DNA from: Streblospio benedicti
Taxonomy: Eukaryota; Annelida; Polychaeta; Spionida; Spionidae
DNA: 64,000 bases
Direction of reading: 5' to 3'
NCBI GenBank assembly: GCA_019095985.1
Contig: CM032661.1
Coordinates: forward strand, 4,494,492-4,558,491
Shown: positions 62,054 through 64,000 of the stretch, one piece after another
How the letters are laid out: every line of letters begins with the position of its first letter
Numbering within the stretch: the stretch's first letter is position 1
The notes under the pieces: model-generated
Database searches by the model: none
Told to the model about the DNA's origin: nothing
What the model saw: the letters and a program-made list of their open reading frames with translations, nothing else
Translations under genes and position numbers: made by a program

Positions 62054-63211
62054 CCTGCAGCAGGTGTTTTTCTTGCTAATTTGTTGTGTAAAAAGCACTC
62101 GAGAAATTGTTGTAGTCGTGTAATGCACTTGTGATGCTAAACAAATTTAGTTTTGTTTCGGGGAATGTTTCTCATTTGTTACTTTGCCACAAGAGACATG
62201 GCTCAGCACTAGTTTGCGCCATTGCTTGGAGGACTACGACTGTATTTTTATTCTTAAATCATGTTAACAATGGAGGACAGTTTTTGTCCAATTGTTCTGA
62301 CTCTAAACTGGAACAAAACAGCTTAGAATAAAAAAAAATGTACAGCTAATGCCAGTATCAATGTTCTAGAACATGGAAAAAATCAAACAGGAAAAAACCT
62401 TATCCTGCATGTATCATATGACATGTGATACGGAAACCTACAGAGAGGTTACGTAATGTGGCTCAGAAAGAAAAAAAGAAAAACTAATGTCTTCAAATGT
62501 CAAGACAATAATCTTTTGCATTAATCCTCGCGCCTTTTTCCGAACTCCAAAGAGTGCTGGGAGAATGATAGCCGCATTTTTAGCATTTTGCTTTCTGTTA
62601 CGAAATGATCTGTGCTTGATGATTGTGAGTATTATAAAGAAAACAGAATGTCAGCAACAACAAAAAGCGTTTTTTTTTATCCTCTATGAATGCAGGACTT
62701 AGAGAAAACTACTTCCTGTGCCGGTTTGATGATTTGTTTAAACGGGACCGGTACAGCTCTATTATGCAACACTACACTGAGTCTTTCATCTCCGCTAAAT
62801 AGGGATAAAACCGCAACTATATCTGTTGATTTCTTCCGCAACGTTATTTCTGTTTAGTAAATATTTCCGTTCCTTCATGCCGCGAAAAGCTCAAAACAGG
62901 TACAAAAAGACTGAGAGCCATTATATTGCACACGCCGCTTCCGAAATTGCTTCGTGCCTCTTTTTCAATTTCAAAGAAATGACAGCGACGAAAGTGGGGA
63001 CGTCTATTTTATACTCATTTTATGCAATCAGCTAGACAAACATACATAATACATGGAGGCACGCGACAATAGAGGCTCGTCAGCACTTTGTGAAGTAATT
63101 GAGGCCACAGAAGAAGAGAGATGTGATGCTTTTATTTACCTTCAACGGTCCTCGTGTTTCATACAACATTGTCGCCTCACAGATGTAAAGGTTTGACGTT
63201 TTTCTCTTCAA

Positions 63212-63380
63212 CTCTTTGTGCGCTGACCTAGTTGTCTATTACTCTAACTATTGCAGCCCAGATTAAAATGTAAAGCAAGCTCAACTTTACGGACATTCGC
63301 AGTGGTAAATTTGTGCTTATTTTAGACTTTGTTCTCGGTGGCATAAGTAAGGCTTTTTACTTCTTAGCCACTATGCTGCA
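63212..63380. mobile_element. TTAA-type MITE, decayed copy in the ANKRD11/12-like intron
   Basis: TTCAACTCTTTGTGCGCTGA at the left end, inner arms AAGCAAGCTCAACTTTAC and GTGGTAAATTTGTGCTTATT, then TTTAGACTTTGTTCTCGG. Both terminal TTAA sites are degraded. Confidence 0.6.
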
Positions 63381-64000
63381 GTGTACATGGAAATGTGTAT
63401 ACGGACTTTTGTAAACGGCTAGTATTAAACTTGTATGCTCCTTTCTACGTTTCTACAGTTCCTCATAATTTGCGTGTGAAATATTCTCGACTTGAGCCCA
63501 ACGCGATCACCTGCATAAAGTGAGCATTCTACACGTTCTGCATAGACGTCCCCATTTGATCTGAGAAGGATCAAACCCGCAGGTGGCTTATTGTTGCAAG
63601 AATCCATCCATCTAATCATCGTGTATGAATAATAAACGTGATGAAAAGTTGTGCCTTTGAAATGGAAATTTCTTACAAGAGCTGCAGTGGTGTTATGACA
63701 TGAAAGAAACGTGGAAACCCCAATGGTGGCCTGCGTTTTTTCTTCTTGTACATCGAGGTATGAAGACTTACGTCTGCTGTGAAACAGAAAGATAATGAAA
63801 TTCCGAGTATTCAATTCGGTGACATCTTTGTTCTTAAATTTTTGTGAGTTGTTATTAGTTCAAAAGAAAAGTGTATCGATGCTACATGCTTGTAAATGAT
63901 GCGTTTTTCTTAATGATTTTAATGATTTTGTTTTTATGTTCTACTCCTGTCATAATGGTATTGTCTAAGACATGTTCTCAAAATATTGCCTCCGATTGAG

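Larger units (their letters stand above)
59626..64000 (+). other. Start of the intron after exon C (runs off the window)
   Basis: Contains the degenerate tandem repeat at 59638-60262 with its inserted MITE, the 14-bp array at 61984-62053 and a decayed TTAA-type MITE near 63212-63380. Otherwise AT-rich unique sequence. No further ANKRD11/12 exon was recognised, and no ankyrin-repeat coding sequence is visible. Confidence 0.6.

Noticed and set aside
63425-63814. 129-codon frame on the minus strand with AGLILLRSNGDVYAERVE and SLYAGDRVGLK, loosely like a C1q-type β-strand pattern
   Set aside because: The resemblance is short and lacks the aromatic core and the C-terminal SGFLL-type end; frames this long arise by chance in 64 kb of this composition. 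A profile search against C1q would settle it.
1-64000. CRISPR arrays, bacterial operons, rRNA genes, intact LTR or viral elements
   Set aside because: None seen; the composition, introns and element types are those of an animal nuclear genome.

Overview
The window is a AT-rich stretch of metazoan genomic DNA. Almost all of it is non-coding: intergenic or intronic sequence with many small, mostly non-autonomous mobile elements. The only gene I can support is on the + strand in the last 13 kb. Three short, very GC-rich exons (51092-51341, 58858-58956, 59467-59625) have good GT/AG splice sites and compatible phases. Together they read as one protein segment of 169 complete codons. Its C-terminal motif PLSERQQMALILQMSAEE matches the conserved N-terminal motif that precedes the ankyrin repeats of ANKRD11/ANKRD12 (recalled vertebrate form: PLSERQQVALLMQMTAEE). 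I therefore call it the N-terminal part of an ANKRD11/12 homologue. The start codon lies upstream of 51092, and I could not locate it. The ankyrin repeats and everything after them lie beyond 64000.

Organism: GC-rich coding exons in AT-rich introns, one ANKRD11/12-type gene, tRNA-derived SINEs and abundant TIR-only MITEs suggest an invertebrate, possibly a marine one such as a lancelet. The species cannot be fixed from the sequence.

Layout. 1-25 kb: a mobile-element graveyard with two tRNA-derived SINE families, a TTAA-flanked foldback MITE family (piggyBac-like termini), TA-flanked pogo/Tigger-like MITEs, one hAT-like MITE, a 66-bp-arm hairpin, a GTT microsatellite and a 34-bp minisatellite. 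25-38.7 kb: AT-rich and repeat-poor, with only a few element ends and an inverted pair of SINE tails. 38.7-40.1 kb: one pogo-like and two TTAA-flanked MITEs. 40.1-51.1 kb: AT-rich, no recognisable gene, one weak ORF candidate near 47 kb. 51.1-64 kb: the ANKRD11/12-like exons and their introns. This part also holds two clusters of nuclear-receptor half-sites, a three-unit degenerate tandem repeat with a 214-bp MITE inside its third unit, and a 14-bp tandem array.

The long open frames elsewhere (up to 140 codons) are of the size expected by chance in 64 kb of this composition or come from simple repeats. They are not annotated as genes.
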